Shown here: in pieces, positions 47,538 through 56,952 of the stretch
How the letters are laid out: each line of letters starts with the position of its first letter
Position numbering within the stretch: position 1 is the stretch's first letter
Assembly (NCBI RefSeq): GCF_003065385.1
Contig: NZ_CP023277.1
Span: forward strand, 1,787,738-1,851,737
Source: Polynucleobacter acidiphobus
Lineage (GTDB): Bacteria; Pseudomonadota; Gammaproteobacteria; Burkholderiales; Burkholderiaceae
Direction: 5' to 3'
DNA length: 64,000 nt
Program-made: the position numbers and the translations under genes
Notes under the pieces: model-generated
What the model saw: the letters and a program-made list of their open reading frames with translations, nothing else
Database searches by the model: none
Told to the model about the DNA's origin: nothing

Positions 47538-49817
47538 CTAGGTCGCCTCTCTAGCAAGCTTTACAAACAAAATGGACACTTGGGCACCCAATACGTCATC
47601 TCCTTGTTTGCGATTGCGGATCTCAATTTTTGCACCATGATCATCAATAATTTTTTTCACGACTGCCAATCCTAATCCGGTTCCTTTTGCTTTAGTTGTT
47701 ATATAAGGCTCAAATGCCCTTGCTAGTATCTTAGCCTGAAAACCAGGCCCACTATCGGTAATTGTCATGCGCACTGCGGATCTATTTTGATCGGCATCCT
47801 GAATTTGTATAAGCTCCGTTGTGATCTCGATGAGTTGTTGGGGTCGATTGGTTTCTAAACTAGCGTCTTGAGCATTTTGCAAAAGATTATGAATCACTTG
47901 CCGTAATTGCGTTGGGTCGCCCATGACCCGCGGACATCTAGAGTCCAAACGAACCCCGATGTTACTGCCCTCATACAAACCCATCACCTCTTGAATCAAA
48001 CCATTTAAATCAAGACTTCCCAGGGTTGGGCTGGGCGTCTTAGCAAAATCCCGAAACTCATTAACCATCTGCTTCATGGCTTGCACCTGACCAATAATCG
48101 TATTCGTACTGCGCTCGATCATCTCGTCCTGGTCAGGGCTTAATTTGCCAACGAGTTTTTGCTGAAGGCGTTCTGCTGATAGCTGAATAGGTGTCAGCGG
48201 ATTCTTGATCTCATGTGCCAAGCGCCTAGCCACCTCACTCCATGCGATCGAACGCTGTGCCGCAATCACGTCACTAATATCATCAAACACAATCATCTTT
48301 AGGCTAGGGGAAAGTTGGGTTCCACGTACAAATAAGGTTGAGCCAAGATCGTTCTCGTATTCATTCACAGGATTGACTTGGATTTGCTTTTGCCACACCA
48401 GCTCAGCTTTATTGGCTTCCCCCGCTTTGGCAGAAGTAATTAAATTTTGGGTGGCAAAGCCTTCACGCACTGCACTATCGAACTCCGCAAGCTCGGCAAT
48501 CGAACCAAGTGGCTTACCAGTGATTGGTAAGAGGTCTCGTCCTAATATTTTTGCCGCCCCAGGATTGCTTGATGCCAAATTAAAGTTGTTATCAAAAATG
48601 CAAACGCCAGCCGTTAAATTACCCAGCACGGTCTCCAAAAACGATTTGGATTCCTGAAGCGAATCGCGCGCATCCGAGAGCTGCTTGGTCATCACATTAA
48701 ATTGACGGGTCAACATGCCCAACTCATCGCCCGTATCAAGTTCGGGCTTGGGACTTAGATCGCCCTGTGCCACCGCCTGGGTTCCGCGCAAGAGCATCAG
48801 CAATGGTTGCGCCAATTGGCGGCCCAAGAGAAGCGCCAAAGTCACTGCAACAAATAAAGCAAAAAAGAGTGTTAGGGTAAGCGTGCCGATATACATCTTG
48901 CGCAACCCAATACGCCCAAGGGCCTTCTCTTGGTATTCGCTATAGGCGGATTCAACCGCATAAATATTTTTAGCTAACGGCTCAGGAATAAATCGAACCA
49001 GCTGCAAGAAGTACTTATCGTCAACATATCGTGAGGAACCGGTCTTCGTTGGAACAGCTTTTTGGCGAACAATGGGGACAATTGCGCGTACGCGGTATCC
49101 GGGCTGGCCCTTCGTAAGCTCGATCTCGTCAAGGAAGGTGATGCCGTTTTTCTGAAAAGCCTCGGCTACGACCTCAGCACTTGGCGCTGGAAAAAATTGT
49201 TTAGGCCTGGATTCAGTACTAAGGATCAAGGTGCGCTGCATATTAAATAAGCTCACCTCCTGTATCCCAAACTGATTGCGTATTTTGGCAATCATGCCTC
49301 CTACCTGCTCTGAGCTTGTACCTGGTGGGACCTGGACCACTTGCTCCGCAATAAACTTTCCCTCCGCCATAATTTCTTCTTGGGCAATGCGCAAGGTCAC
49401 GCGACCCAATTCCAAACCGGAGTTCAGGGCAGACTCCACCTTAACGTCAAACCAGGTCTCAATACTTTTTGAGACAAACTGCCAAGATACGCTATACAAA
49501 ATAACGCCCGGCACCACCCCAACTAAGGCAAAAATCATTGCAAGCTTGGCGATTAGGCGAGTACCAAATCGACCCTTGCGCCAACGAATACTAATAACCA
49601 CCACCAAAATAATGATGGTAAGTAAGAGCAAGATGCCCACCACAATATTGGCGGCATACAACCAAATGAAGTATTGATCAAAAAACTCGGTATTGGATGT
49701 GGCGGTTGATAAGAGAAGCAGCAAAATCAAGGCAATCAGGCCACTCAATAAGGTAACCAGCGGCAAGGCTCTGCGCTTAATAAAGTCTTTATTGCTAAGG
49801 GCAAATACAGGGCTCAT
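47538..49817 (-). CDS. NtrY-like membrane sensor histidine kinase
   Basis: A 759-residue sensor: two or three N-terminal membrane spans (VTLLSGLIALILLLLLSTA near 20, VVGILLLLTIIILVVVISI near 60), a periplasmic region, a further span near 315, then HAMP (GTQAVAQGDLSPKPELDTGDELGML), PAS (LGNLTAGVCIFDNNF), the phospho-acceptor His in ARRLAHEIKNPLTPIQLSAERL, and the ATPase boxes HNLLQNAQDASLE, DSGPGF and GTGLGLAVVKKI. This is the NtrY layout, often linked to nitrogen or redox signals. It overlaps the DUF4390 gene by one base (TAATG). Confidence 0.9.
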   Translation of the reverse strand: MSPVFALSNKDFIKRRALPLVTLLSGLIALILLLLLSTATSNTEFFDQYFIWLYAANIVVGILLLLTIIILVVVISIRWRKGRFGTRLIAKLAMIFALVGVVPGVILYSVSWQFVSKSIETWFDVKVESALNSGLELGRVTLRIAQEEIMAEGKFIAEQVVQVPPGTSSEQVGGMIAKIRNQFGIQEVSLFNMQRTLILSTESRPKQFFPAPSAEVVAEAFQKNGITFLDEIELTKGQPGYRVRAIVPIVRQKAVPTKTGSSRYVDDKYFLQLVRFIPEPLAKNIYAVESAYSEYQEKALGRIGLRKMYIGTLTLTLFFALFVAVTLALLLGRQLAQPLLMLLRGTQAVAQGDLSPKPELDTGDELGMLTRQFNVMTKQLSDARDSLQESKSFLETVLGNLTAGVCIFDNNFNLASSNPGAAKILGRDLLPITGKPLGSIAELAEFDSAVREGFATQNLITSAKAGEANKAELVWQKQIQVNPVNEYENDLGSTLFVRGTQLSPSLKMIVFDDISDVIAAQRSIAWSEVARRLAHEIKNPLTPIQLSAERLQQKLVGKLSPDQDEMIERSTNTIIGQVQAMKQMVNEFRDFAKTPSPTLGSLDLNGLIQEVMGLYEGSNIGVRLDSRCPRVMGDPTQLRQVIHNLLQNAQDASLETNRPQQLIEITTELIQIQDADQNRSAVRMTITDSGPGFQAKILARAFEPYITTKAKGTGLGLAVVKKIIDDHGAKIEIRNRKQGDDVLGAQVSILFVKLAREAT

Positions 49818-50404
49818 TATTTGCGCCCCGTCACAGAGCTCATCGATGCGTTAAATGGAAAGCGCAACCACTCCCCGCTTAAGGACCAGTCTCGGCTATT
49901 CAGCGCGTCCACCTGAAAAGGTTTTGGTAGCTTTCCGAGGTCCAAGGTCATTCGTAGCGCAGCCTCGTATTGTTTATCCGCATCGATTGCGCTGACTTCA
50001 ATGACGCTCCAGCCACCAATCGTGCCAGCGATCCGCAGTGCCTCCACTAATGAGTTCGCATTTAATGCGAGCCCTCCGGCATTGATACGATATTGATTAA
50101 TAAGTGGTTGATGCGATAGGCGCACTTGGCGCTGAACATTGACCGCTTTTTCATCAAACCAATACCAACGGCTGCGGGTTAATTCAAACTGAACCAGAAA
50201 ATGAAGCGTTACTCCCTTTTTTAGGGCGTTTTCTAGGCCAGACGGCAATTCAATTCCAAAATTGGCGTTTAATAGCCAAGCGCTTTCAACCTTTTCTAAC
50301 TCTGCCTGCTTCACCTTGATGACTTGTGCTTGGGCGGGACTCGTCATGCACACCGCAATAAGGCAAGCCAGTCCCCACAAAGAATGTCGTAAGAAGGTGG
50401 TCAT
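49817..50404 (-). CDS. DUF4390 domain protein, secreted
   Basis: A 195-residue protein with a signal peptide (SLWGLACLIAVCMTSPAQA) and the DUF4390 body (LLNANFGIELPSGLENALKKGVTLHFLVQFELTRSRWYWFDE, with the WYW triplet). The family is commonly found between rsmB and ntrY in betaproteobacteria; its function is not known. It overlaps both neighbours by 1-4 bp, so it is translationally coupled into the rsmB-DUF4390-ntrYX unit. Confidence 0.84.
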   Translation of the reverse strand: MTTFLRHSLWGLACLIAVCMTSPAQAQVIKVKQAELEKVESAWLLNANFGIELPSGLENALKKGVTLHFLVQFELTRSRWYWFDEKAVNVQRQVRLSHQPLINQYRINAGGLALNANSLVEALRIAGTIGGWSVIEVSAIDADKQYEAALRMTLDLGKLPKPFQVDALNSRDWSLSGEWLRFPFNASMSSVTGRK

Positions 50405-51684
50405 GGTTGATGCTTTTTTAATAAGCCATAAAAAAATCCATCGTGATGCTCGCTTGGCAGCAACTGGCCCGGTGCCTCTAATCGTAAAGCATTTGCGTGG
50501 TCCTTCACAAACCGGGTGATTTGCTCCTCACCTTCCTCAGGAAAAATAGAGCAAGTTAAATACAGCAAGATGCCCCCGTTCTTTAGCATCGCCCAGGCAT
50601 TCTCAAGAATGGCTCGTTGGATCTCCACCAAGCGCGCGATATCCTCCGATCTCCTTAAAAAGACAATGTCGGGGTGGCGCCGCACAATTCCAGATGCAGA
50701 ACAAGGAACATCTAAGAGGATCTTGTCAAACAAATTACCATCCCACCAATCCTGTCGACTAGCGTCGCCTGTAATTACGTGCACTTGGTTATTAAGAAGC
50801 CGGAGTCGAATCAGGGTATTCACAATTTTCTTTGCGCGCTCTGCATCAATCTCAAGCGCAATTAATTCTGCGGGCTCGGCAAGAATTGCCTCTAAAAGAT
50901 GTGCGGTCTTTCCTCCGGGTGCAGCGCACGCATCTAACAACCGCTCGCCTTTCTGTGGGCTCAATAAGACTGGGGCAAGCTGGGCTCCGGCATCCTGAAC
51001 TGATACCGCCCCCTTCATAAACTCGGGTAACTGAGAGACAGGTAACGGCGTATCAATGGTCAGTGCGCTCTCCAATGGGAGCCCAGCGAGCTCAGCAATG
51101 ATTTGGTAAGCAATGCCCGAACCCTCCAACTTCACACCATAATCAGCGCGCGTAGTGATCATTTGATTGACCCGCAAGGAGAGCGGGGGGGGCGTTTGTT
51201 GATGACTACAGATGCGCTCCCACTGATCTGGGTATGCTTTCCGAATCCGCCTTAACCACCAATCTGGATACGGAAGTCCAAACTGAGCTTTCGGGGCGCT
51301 ATTGTTTTGCACTGCAGTGGCGACTTTGCGCAATACGGCATTGATTAGACCTTGGGCATGCTTTGTCTTAGGCGACATTCCTGCCGCCTTCACAGCCTCA
51401 TTCACAATGGTTGGAACGGCATATTGGTTTTGAACACCCCCCTGATTCTTGATCAGCATAGCTGCAACGGTCAGGAGCGCATCAAGTTCCTTACTTGGCT
51501 TTTTACTTACATACTCTGAACTGAGCGCTTGGGCGTGATTCCAATCGCGCAAGGTCGCATAGGTCAGGCTTTGGATTGCCGGCCGCTCTGCTTCATTCAA
51601 TGCATCGAACAGCGTACTTAAAGAGCGTCCCTCGTGCACAACTTGCATCAAAACTTTTTTGGTCTCAAGCATTAGCTGAGCCAA
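50401..51684 (-). CDS. rsmB: 16S rRNA (cytosine-967-C5)-methyltransferase RsmB
   Basis: RsmB methylates C967 of 16S rRNA. The 427-residue protein has an N-terminal NusB-like domain (HEGRSLSTLFDAL, LRDWNHAQAL) and a Rossmann domain with LLDACAAPGGKTAHLLE (SAM), LLDVPCSASGIVRRHPDI and YLTCSIFPEEGEEQI, the latter two carrying the two catalytic cysteines. The start is either TTG 51684 or ATG 51672; no stronger ribosome-binding site decides it. A 160-bp gap to fmt (51685-51844) holds no recognisable gene. Confidence 0.93.
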   Translation of the reverse strand: MAQLMLETKKVLMQVVHEGRSLSTLFDALNEAERPAIQSLTYATLRDWNHAQALSSEYVSKKPSKELDALLTVAAMLIKNQGGVQNQYAVPTIVNEAVKAAGMSPKTKHAQGLINAVLRKVATAVQNNSAPKAQFGLPYPDWWLRRIRKAYPDQWERICSHQQTPPPLSLRVNQMITTRADYGVKLEGSGIAYQIIAELAGLPLESALTIDTPLPVSQLPEFMKGAVSVQDAGAQLAPVLLSPQKGERLLDACAAPGGKTAHLLEAILAEPAELIALEIDAERAKKIVNTLIRLRLLNNQVHVITGDASRQDWWDGNLFDKILLDVPCSASGIVRRHPDIVFLRRSEDIARLVEIQRAILENAWAMLKNGGILLYLTCSIFPEEGEEQITRFVKDHANALRLEAPGQLLPSEHHDGFFYGLLKKHQP

Positions 51685-51844
51685 GGGGGCGCTGCGTCTA
51701 GTGGCCCCATCATGATTAGAGATCTTAGGCAGGATGACTTCCCGTTCTCGGCATTTCCATCAGGATCGCTATGTTGACTAAATTGATCATCGCCTTATCT
51801 CCATTATTTTCAAACGATCCTGTTTGAAATCCCCTCACATCTTC

Positions 51845-52831
51845 TTATGAAAAACATTGTGTCTTATCTTTGGGCCTTCCCAAAAACCACTGCCGGCCTG
51901 TGAGCTTTTTGCCCCCAGCATTTTGCATCTCAAGAAGCTCAATCGCACGATCTCCGCACTGGACCAAAACCCCTTGTTCGCCCTCTCCCAAAATCGTGCC
52001 GGGTCTTGCGTCAACCGCGCCTTTTGGGGTTTTCGGAATGCGAGTGAGCCACACTTTCACAAGCTCGCCATCCAACTCTGTGCTTGCGCCAGGCGCCGGA
52101 TTGAGAGCGCGTACCTTGCGATCAATCAGCTCGGCAGCATTTGCCCAATCCAGTTTTGCCTCAGCTTTCAGAATCTTGTGTGCATACGTCACCTTGTTTG
52201 AATCCTGCGGACGCAATATTAAGTCGGGGGTATCGGCAATTAATTTCAAGGCCTGAACGATCAGCTCGCCTCCTAGGTGCGCTAAGCGGTCATGGAGAGT
52301 CTGCGCGGTGTCGTCATCTGTGATCAACAATGCTTCATCGATTAAGACGGGACCAGTATCTAAACCGGGTTCCATTTGCATAATGGCTACCCCGGTCTTG
52401 GTATCACCAGCCTCAATCGCTCGCTGAATGGGGGCCGCCCCGCGCCAACGCGGCAATAGTGAGGCGTGGATATTAAAACAGCCCCTGCGACCGGAGTGCT
52501 TTGCCATTTCCAAGAATGCCGCTGGCAGAATAAGGCCGTAGGCAACCACGACGACTGCCTCAAAATCCATCCGGTCTAATGCGGCCAGGATCTGCTGAGC
52601 CTCGTTTAATTGCTTCTCGTCCTTATTCTGTAAATGCAGGCTTTGTGGTTGCATTACTGGAATATGGTTAGCCTTCGCAAGACGCTTGACTGGACTCTCT
52701 TGTAATTGCAAACCGCGGCCCGCGGGACGATCGGGCTGGGTTAGAACAGCCACCACTTCGTGACCCGCTGAAAGTATCGCGGCCAATGCAGTGGCGGCAA
52801 ACTCTGGGGTGCCAGCAAAAATAATTTTCAT
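51845..52831 (-). CDS. fmt: Methionyl-tRNA formyltransferase
   Basis: Fmt formylates initiator Met-tRNA using 10-formyl-THF. The 328-residue protein has MKIIFAGTPEFAATALAAI at the start, the SLLPRWRGAAPIQRAIEAGD block with the catalytic region, and the C-terminal OB-like domain (VRALNPAPGASTELDGE). The start at 52831 gives the usual MKIIFAGTP; an in-frame ATG at 52855 would overlap def. It follows def after 10 bp, so formylation and deformylation are encoded together. Confidence 0.95.
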   Translation of the reverse strand: MKIIFAGTPEFAATALAAILSAGHEVVAVLTQPDRPAGRGLQLQESPVKRLAKANHIPVMQPQSLHLQNKDEKQLNEAQQILAALDRMDFEAVVVVAYGLILPAAFLEMAKHSGRRGCFNIHASLLPRWRGAAPIQRAIEAGDTKTGVAIMQMEPGLDTGPVLIDEALLITDDDTAQTLHDRLAHLGGELIVQALKLIADTPDLILRPQDSNKVTYAHKILKAEAKLDWANAAELIDRKVRALNPAPGASTELDGELVKVWLTRIPKTPKGAVDARPGTILGEGEQGVLVQCGDRAIELLEMQNAGGKKLTGRQWFLGRPKDKTQCFS

Positions 52832-52841
52832 GATGGCTCGC

Positions 52842-53357
52842 TTAGCGAAGACCAACCATTTCTTTTGCCCGCTTTTTGAGTTTTGCTGAAATCCGGCTCT
52901 GCTTTAAGGGTGACAAATACTCAACAAATACCTTGCCTTGCAAGTGGTCCATTTCGTGTTGCAAACAAACCGCCAACAAACCATCGGCCTCAAGCTCAAA
53001 TGCTTTGCCATCTTGATTTAAAGCCTTCACCCGAATTCGCTCGGGGCGCTCTACCTCATCAAAAAATTCAGGGACCGACAAGCACCCCTCGCGCCATGAT
53101 TTTTTCTCGGGGCTCGCCCACACCACCTCTGGATTAATAAACACCATTAATTGGTCGCGCTCCTCGGAGGTATCGATCACAATAATGCGCTCATGAATAT
53201 CAACCTGAGTGGCTGCAAGTCCAATACCCGGAGCCTCATACATGGTTTGGGCCATGTTCGCGACAATGGTTTGAATGCGCTCATCCACGGCGGCTACCGG
53301 CTTGGCAACCTTATGCAAGCGTGGATCGGGATAATGAAGGATAGGTAAGACAGCCAT
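52842..53357 (-). CDS. def: Peptide deformylase
   Basis: Def removes the formyl group from new proteins. The 171-residue metalloenzyme shows motif 1 [12 protein letters not shown], motif 2 [10 protein letters not shown] with the metal-ligand Cys, and motif 3 [12 protein letters not shown] with the HExxH pattern. It is the first gene of def-fmt and is divergent from dprA across 71 bp. Confidence 0.96.
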   Translation of the reverse strand: MAVLPILHYPDPRLHKVAKPVAAVDERIQTIVANMAQTMYEAPGIGLAATQVDIHERIIVIDTSEERDQLMVFINPEVVWASPEKKSWREGCLSVPEFFDEVERPERIRVKALNQDGKAFELEADGLLAVCLQHEMDHLQGKVFVEYLSPLKQSRISAKLKKRAKEMVGLR

Positions 53358-53428
53358 ATCCTAATTATCTTACAAACAAATCCGCTTGGCCCTCTAGTGA
53401 AGTTTTTTCACTATCGCAACAATGAGGG

Positions 53429-54124
53429 ATGCACAAGCAACTCCAAGCAAGCGCCGATTTTCAAATTCAATCGATCTCGCAAGGATCTCCGCATTACCCA
53501 AAACGCTTATTGGATCTAAATGACCCACCGAAAAGGCTCTTTTATATGGGAGACATTGGGTTACTAAGCCAGCCGATGCTGGCGGTTGTCGGGGCGCGCA
53601 AGGCGTCGTCCTCTGGGCTCTTATTAGCGCAGCACTTTTCCAGCGCACTGGGTCTTGCCGGTTATCACATTATTTCTGGGATGGCTTACGGGATTGATAG
53701 CGCCGCCCACCGGAGCATCTTGGACATCGGGGGAAGCTGTAAAACCATTGCGGTTTGTGGGAACGGGCTCGATCGGACCTATCCACCCGAACATCGCGAA
53801 CTAGCAACTCGTATCGCACAACAAGGCTTACTACTCTCCGAATACCCCCCAGGAACCAGCCCAAAAGGCTTTCATTTTCCAAGGCGCAATCGGATCATCG
53901 CCGCTCTCTCTTTGGGGGTTGTGGTGATTGAGGCCGCCCAAAAATCAGGGTCTCTAATTACAGCCTATTTAGCAAGTTCGCTAGGAAGAGAGGTTTTCGT
54001 TTTACCCGGGTCGATTACATCACCCCTTTTTGAGGGGTCACACCAACTCATTCAGGAGGGGGCAAAATTGGTTAGGAGCGCTCAGGATGTGCTTGAAGAA
54101 TTACCTAATATCCGCCTCCATTGA
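53429..54124 (+). CDS. dprA: Minimal DNA-processing protein DprA (Rossmann core only)
   Basis: DprA loads RecA on single-stranded DNA during natural transformation. Here only the Rossmann-fold core is present (231 residues): AVVGARKASSSGLLLA near residue 52, ISGMAYGIDSAAHR, CGNGLDRTYPPEHREL, SEYPPGTSPKGFHFPRRNRIIAAL and EAAQKSGSLITA. The N-terminal SAM-like domain and the C-terminal winged-helix domain of full-length (about 370-residue) DprA are missing. An in-frame TGA three bases before GGG-ATG fixes the start at 53429. The core looks intact, so it is not obviously a pseudogene. Confidence 0.87.
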   Translation: MHKQLQASADFQIQSISQGSPHYPKRLLDLNDPPKRLFYMGDIGLLSQPMLAVVGARKASSSGLLLAQHFSSALGLAGYHIISGMAYGIDSAAHRSILDIGGSCKTIAVCGNGLDRTYPPEHRELATRIAQQGLLLSEYPPGTSPKGFHFPRRNRIIAALSLGVVVIEAAQKSGSLITAYLASSLGREVFVLPGSITSPLFEGSHQLIQEGAKLVRSAQDVLEELPNIRLH

Positions 54125-54327
54125 GGGTAAATTGATCTAAGTTATTGAATTTAAACAATTTTATTATGGCTTGAGCTTACTGGCCTGGGAGCTTGTTTGA
54201 CTTTTTACAAAGACCTGGGCTAATAATAAAAAAGGGGTGAAGGCGGGCTCTTTTAAAAAACCGTTTAAATTAGTCTTCCTTTTGGTCCATATAAGGGCGC
54301 AAAAAACTTACTTTAATTAGGCACAGT
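54125..54327. other. dprA-topB spacer without a recognised gene
   Basis: These 203 bp are AT-rich and hold the topB promoter (54197-54226). The small smg (DUF494) gene that often sits here in betaproteobacteria is absent, and I see no coding remnant. Confidence 0.5.
54197..54226 (+). promoter_or_regulatory. Candidate sigma-70 promoter of topB
   Basis: TTGACT (54197-54202) and TAATAA (54221-54226) are separated by 18 bp, a near-consensus pair about 100 bp before the GTG start of topB. Confidence 0.6.
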
Positions 54328-56952
54328 GTGGCAACCAGTACAAAGTCGAGCAGCAAAAAAAATTTAGTCGCCGAGCACCCAAAAGCGCTCATCATTGCTG
54401 AAAAACCATCAGTAGCAAACGACATTGCTAAAGCCCTGGGCGGTTTTACCAAGCATGATGAGTATTTTGAGAACGATTCCTTTTTGATCTCATCGGCAGT
54501 TGGCCATCTTCTTGAAATTGCTGCCCCTGACGAGTATGAAGTCAAACGTGGCAAGTGGTCCTTTGCTAATTTGCCTGTGATTCCCCCCCATTTTGATCTG
54601 CGGCCGATTGCGAAAACGGAATCTCGTCTGAAGGTCTTACAAAAGCTCATTAAGCGCAAAGACGTCAATCGTATTATTAATGCCTGCGATGCGGGTCGCG
54701 AAGGTGAGCTGATCTTTCGTTTGATTACGCAGCACGCCAAAGCCTCGCAAAAAATTGAGCGCCTATGGCTTCAATCCATGACACCCGCTGCGATTCGGGA
54801 AGGATTTAATAAGCTACGCTCGGACGATGAGTTAATTCCACTGGCTGATGCGGCGCGCTGCCGATCAGAGGCCGATTGGTTGGTGGGGATTAATGGCACC
54901 CGAGCCATGACTGCATTTAATAGTAAGAGTGGTGGGTTTTTTCTAACAACGGTTGGGCGGGTTCAAACACCAACCCTATCGATTGTTGTTCAGCGCGAGG
55001 AACAGATTCGGAAGTTTGTATCCAAAGACTACTGGGAGGTGCGCGCTGAGTTTATTGCCGCGGCCGGGGTTTATGAGGGTCGCTGGATCAATGCCGATTT
55101 TAAAAAGGATCCCACAGATCCTGATGCACGAGAAAATCGCCTCTGGAGCGAAGCTGCGGCTAAGAGCATTGTGGCCGCCTGTCGAGGAAAAAAGGGTAGT
55201 GTCTTTGAAGAATCAAAGCCCGCCACCCAACTGGCACCCCAACTTTTTGACCTCACCAGTTTGCAGCGTGAAGCAAACGCTCGCTTCGGTTTCTCAGCTA
55301 AAAATACTTTGGGGCTTGCACAGGCCCTGTATGAGCGCCACAAGGTCCTAACCTATCCAAGAACCGATGCGCGCGCCCTGCCTGAAGACTATTTGGATAC
55401 GGTTCAAAAAACCATTGAGCAGCTTGGTGAGAATGCTCAAGAGTACCAGCCGTTTGCAGCCGCAATCCTCAAGGGCGATGGTAAAAAATCGTGGGTTAAG
55501 CCCAACAAACGGATTTTTGATAACAGCAAAATATCGGATCACTTTGCCATCATCCCTACGCTCGAGGCGCCTAAAAATTTAAGCGAGTCAGAGCAAAAGC
55601 TGTATGACCTAGTGGTTCGGCGATTCTTGGCAGTGTTTTATCCTGCCGCCGAATACCGGGTCACCACCCGTATCACCGAAGTGTCTGGTCACCAATTTAA
55701 AACCGAGGGCCGCGTCCTGGTTGAACCGGGCTGGTTGGCTGTTTATGGCAAATCGTCTCAAGCAGACGATGAGCTCGTACCCGTCCAGAAAAATGAATCC
55801 GTTCAAAACGAAACCGTTGAGCTGGTCGCATTAAAAACGAAGCCGCCAGCGCGCTACAGCGAAGCAACATTATTGTCAGCGATGGAAAGCGCCGGGAAAT
55901 GGGTTGATGATGACGAAATGCGTGAAGCAATGGCTGAAAAGGGTCTTGGGACCCCCGCGACACGCGCTGCGATCATCGAGGGTCTGTTAGCAGAAAAATA
56001 TATCGTTCGTGAAGCCCGAGAGTTAATACCAACCGCAAAAGCATTTCAGTTGATGACTCTTTTGCGCGGTCTAGATGTTGCTGAGCTCACCCAGCCTGAC
56101 CTTACTGGAACCTGGGAACATAAGCTAGCGCTCATTGAAGAAGGCAAGCTTGATCGCAACACCTTCATGCAAGAAATTGCGCAAATGACACAAAAAATTG
56201 TTAAGCGCGCAAAAGAATTTAATAGCGACACCATTCCAGGCGACTATGCAACCTTAAAAACCCCTTGCCCGCATTGTGGCAAGGCTGTCAAAGAAAACTA
56301 TCGACGCTTTGCTTGTGAATCCTGCGGTTTTACGATTAGTAAAACCCCGGGTGGTCGGGCATTTGAGTACGACGAGGTTGAATCGTTACTCAAAGAAAAA
56401 ACCATCGGGCCCTTACAGGGCTTTCGCAGCAAGATGGGTAGGCCCTTTGCGGCAATTATTCGTCTTACAGAAATACCGCTTGATGATGCGGATTATCCCA
56501 ATGCGGGCTTCAAGTTAGAGTTTGACTTTGGTAACTCAGGGGGAGAGGACGAGGAAGCGGTTGACTTCACCGGCAAAGAAGCGCTTGGAGTCTGTCCAAA
56601 ATGTTCTGGCGCGGTCTACGAGGACGGCATGCGCTATGTTTGCGAACACAATACGGGCCCTGCCAAAACCTGTGACTTTAAAACTGGCAAAGTCGTTTTA
56701 CAGCAAGAAGTAAGCTCCGATCAAATTAAGAAGCTATTAAAAGAAGGCAAAACTGACCTTTTAGCCAACTTTAAATCCAATCGCACCGGGCGCGGCTTTA
56801 AGGCTTATTTAGCCCTAGATCCCAAAGGGAAAATTGGTTTTGAGTTTGAGGCCAAAGCACCTGCCAAAAAGCGGGTGGGCGATAAGAGTGAAAGCGATTC
56901 AGGATCTAAGCCAAAGCGCGCAAGTCGCTCCAAAGCAAAGCCCGAGGAATGA
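54328..56952 (+). CDS. topB: DNA topoisomerase III
   Basis: A type IA topoisomerase that decatenates single-stranded regions. The 874-residue protein starts with a basic leader, then the TOPRIM domain (ALIIAEKPSVANDIAKAL, DAGREGELIFRLI), the active-site TYPRTDARALPEDY with the catalytic Tyr near residue 346, and a C-terminal zinc-ribbon-like area with CPHCGKAVKENYRRFACESCGF and CPKCSGAVYEDGMRYVC. The tail is Lys/Ser-rich. The start is GTG at 54328; no ATG in that frame precedes the TOPRIM region. Its last 148 bp overlap mnmC on the opposite strand. Confidence 0.92.
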   Translation: MATSTKSSSKKNLVAEHPKALIIAEKPSVANDIAKALGGFTKHDEYFENDSFLISSAVGHLLEIAAPDEYEVKRGKWSFANLPVIPPHFDLRPIAKTESRLKVLQKLIKRKDVNRIINACDAGREGELIFRLITQHAKASQKIERLWLQSMTPAAIREGFNKLRSDDELIPLADAARCRSEADWLVGINGTRAMTAFNSKSGGFFLTTVGRVQTPTLSIVVQREEQIRKFVSKDYWEVRAEFIAAAGVYEGRWINADFKKDPTDPDARENRLWSEAAAKSIVAACRGKKGSVFEESKPATQLAPQLFDLTSLQREANARFGFSAKNTLGLAQALYERHKVLTYPRTDARALPEDYLDTVQKTIEQLGENAQEYQPFAAAILKGDGKKSWVKPNKRIFDNSKISDHFAIIPTLEAPKNLSESEQKLYDLVVRRFLAVFYPAAEYRVTTRITEVSGHQFKTEGRVLVEPGWLAVYGKSSQADDELVPVQKNESVQNETVELVALKTKPPARYSEATLLSAMESAGKWVDDDEMREAMAEKGLGTPATRAAIIEGLLAEKYIVREARELIPTAKAFQLMTLLRGLDVAELTQPDLTGTWEHKLALIEEGKLDRNTFMQEIAQMTQKIVKRAKEFNSDTIPGDYATLKTPCPHCGKAVKENYRRFACESCGFTISKTPGGRAFEYDEVESLLKEKTIGPLQGFRSKMGRPFAAIIRLTEIPLDDADYPNAGFKLEFDFGNSGGEDEEAVDFTGKEALGVCPKCSGAVYEDGMRYVCEHNTGPAKTCDFKTGKVVLQQEVSSDQIKKLLKEGKTDLLANFKSNRTGRGFKAYLALDPKGKIGFEFEAKAPAKKRVGDKSESDSGSKPKRASRSKAKPEE

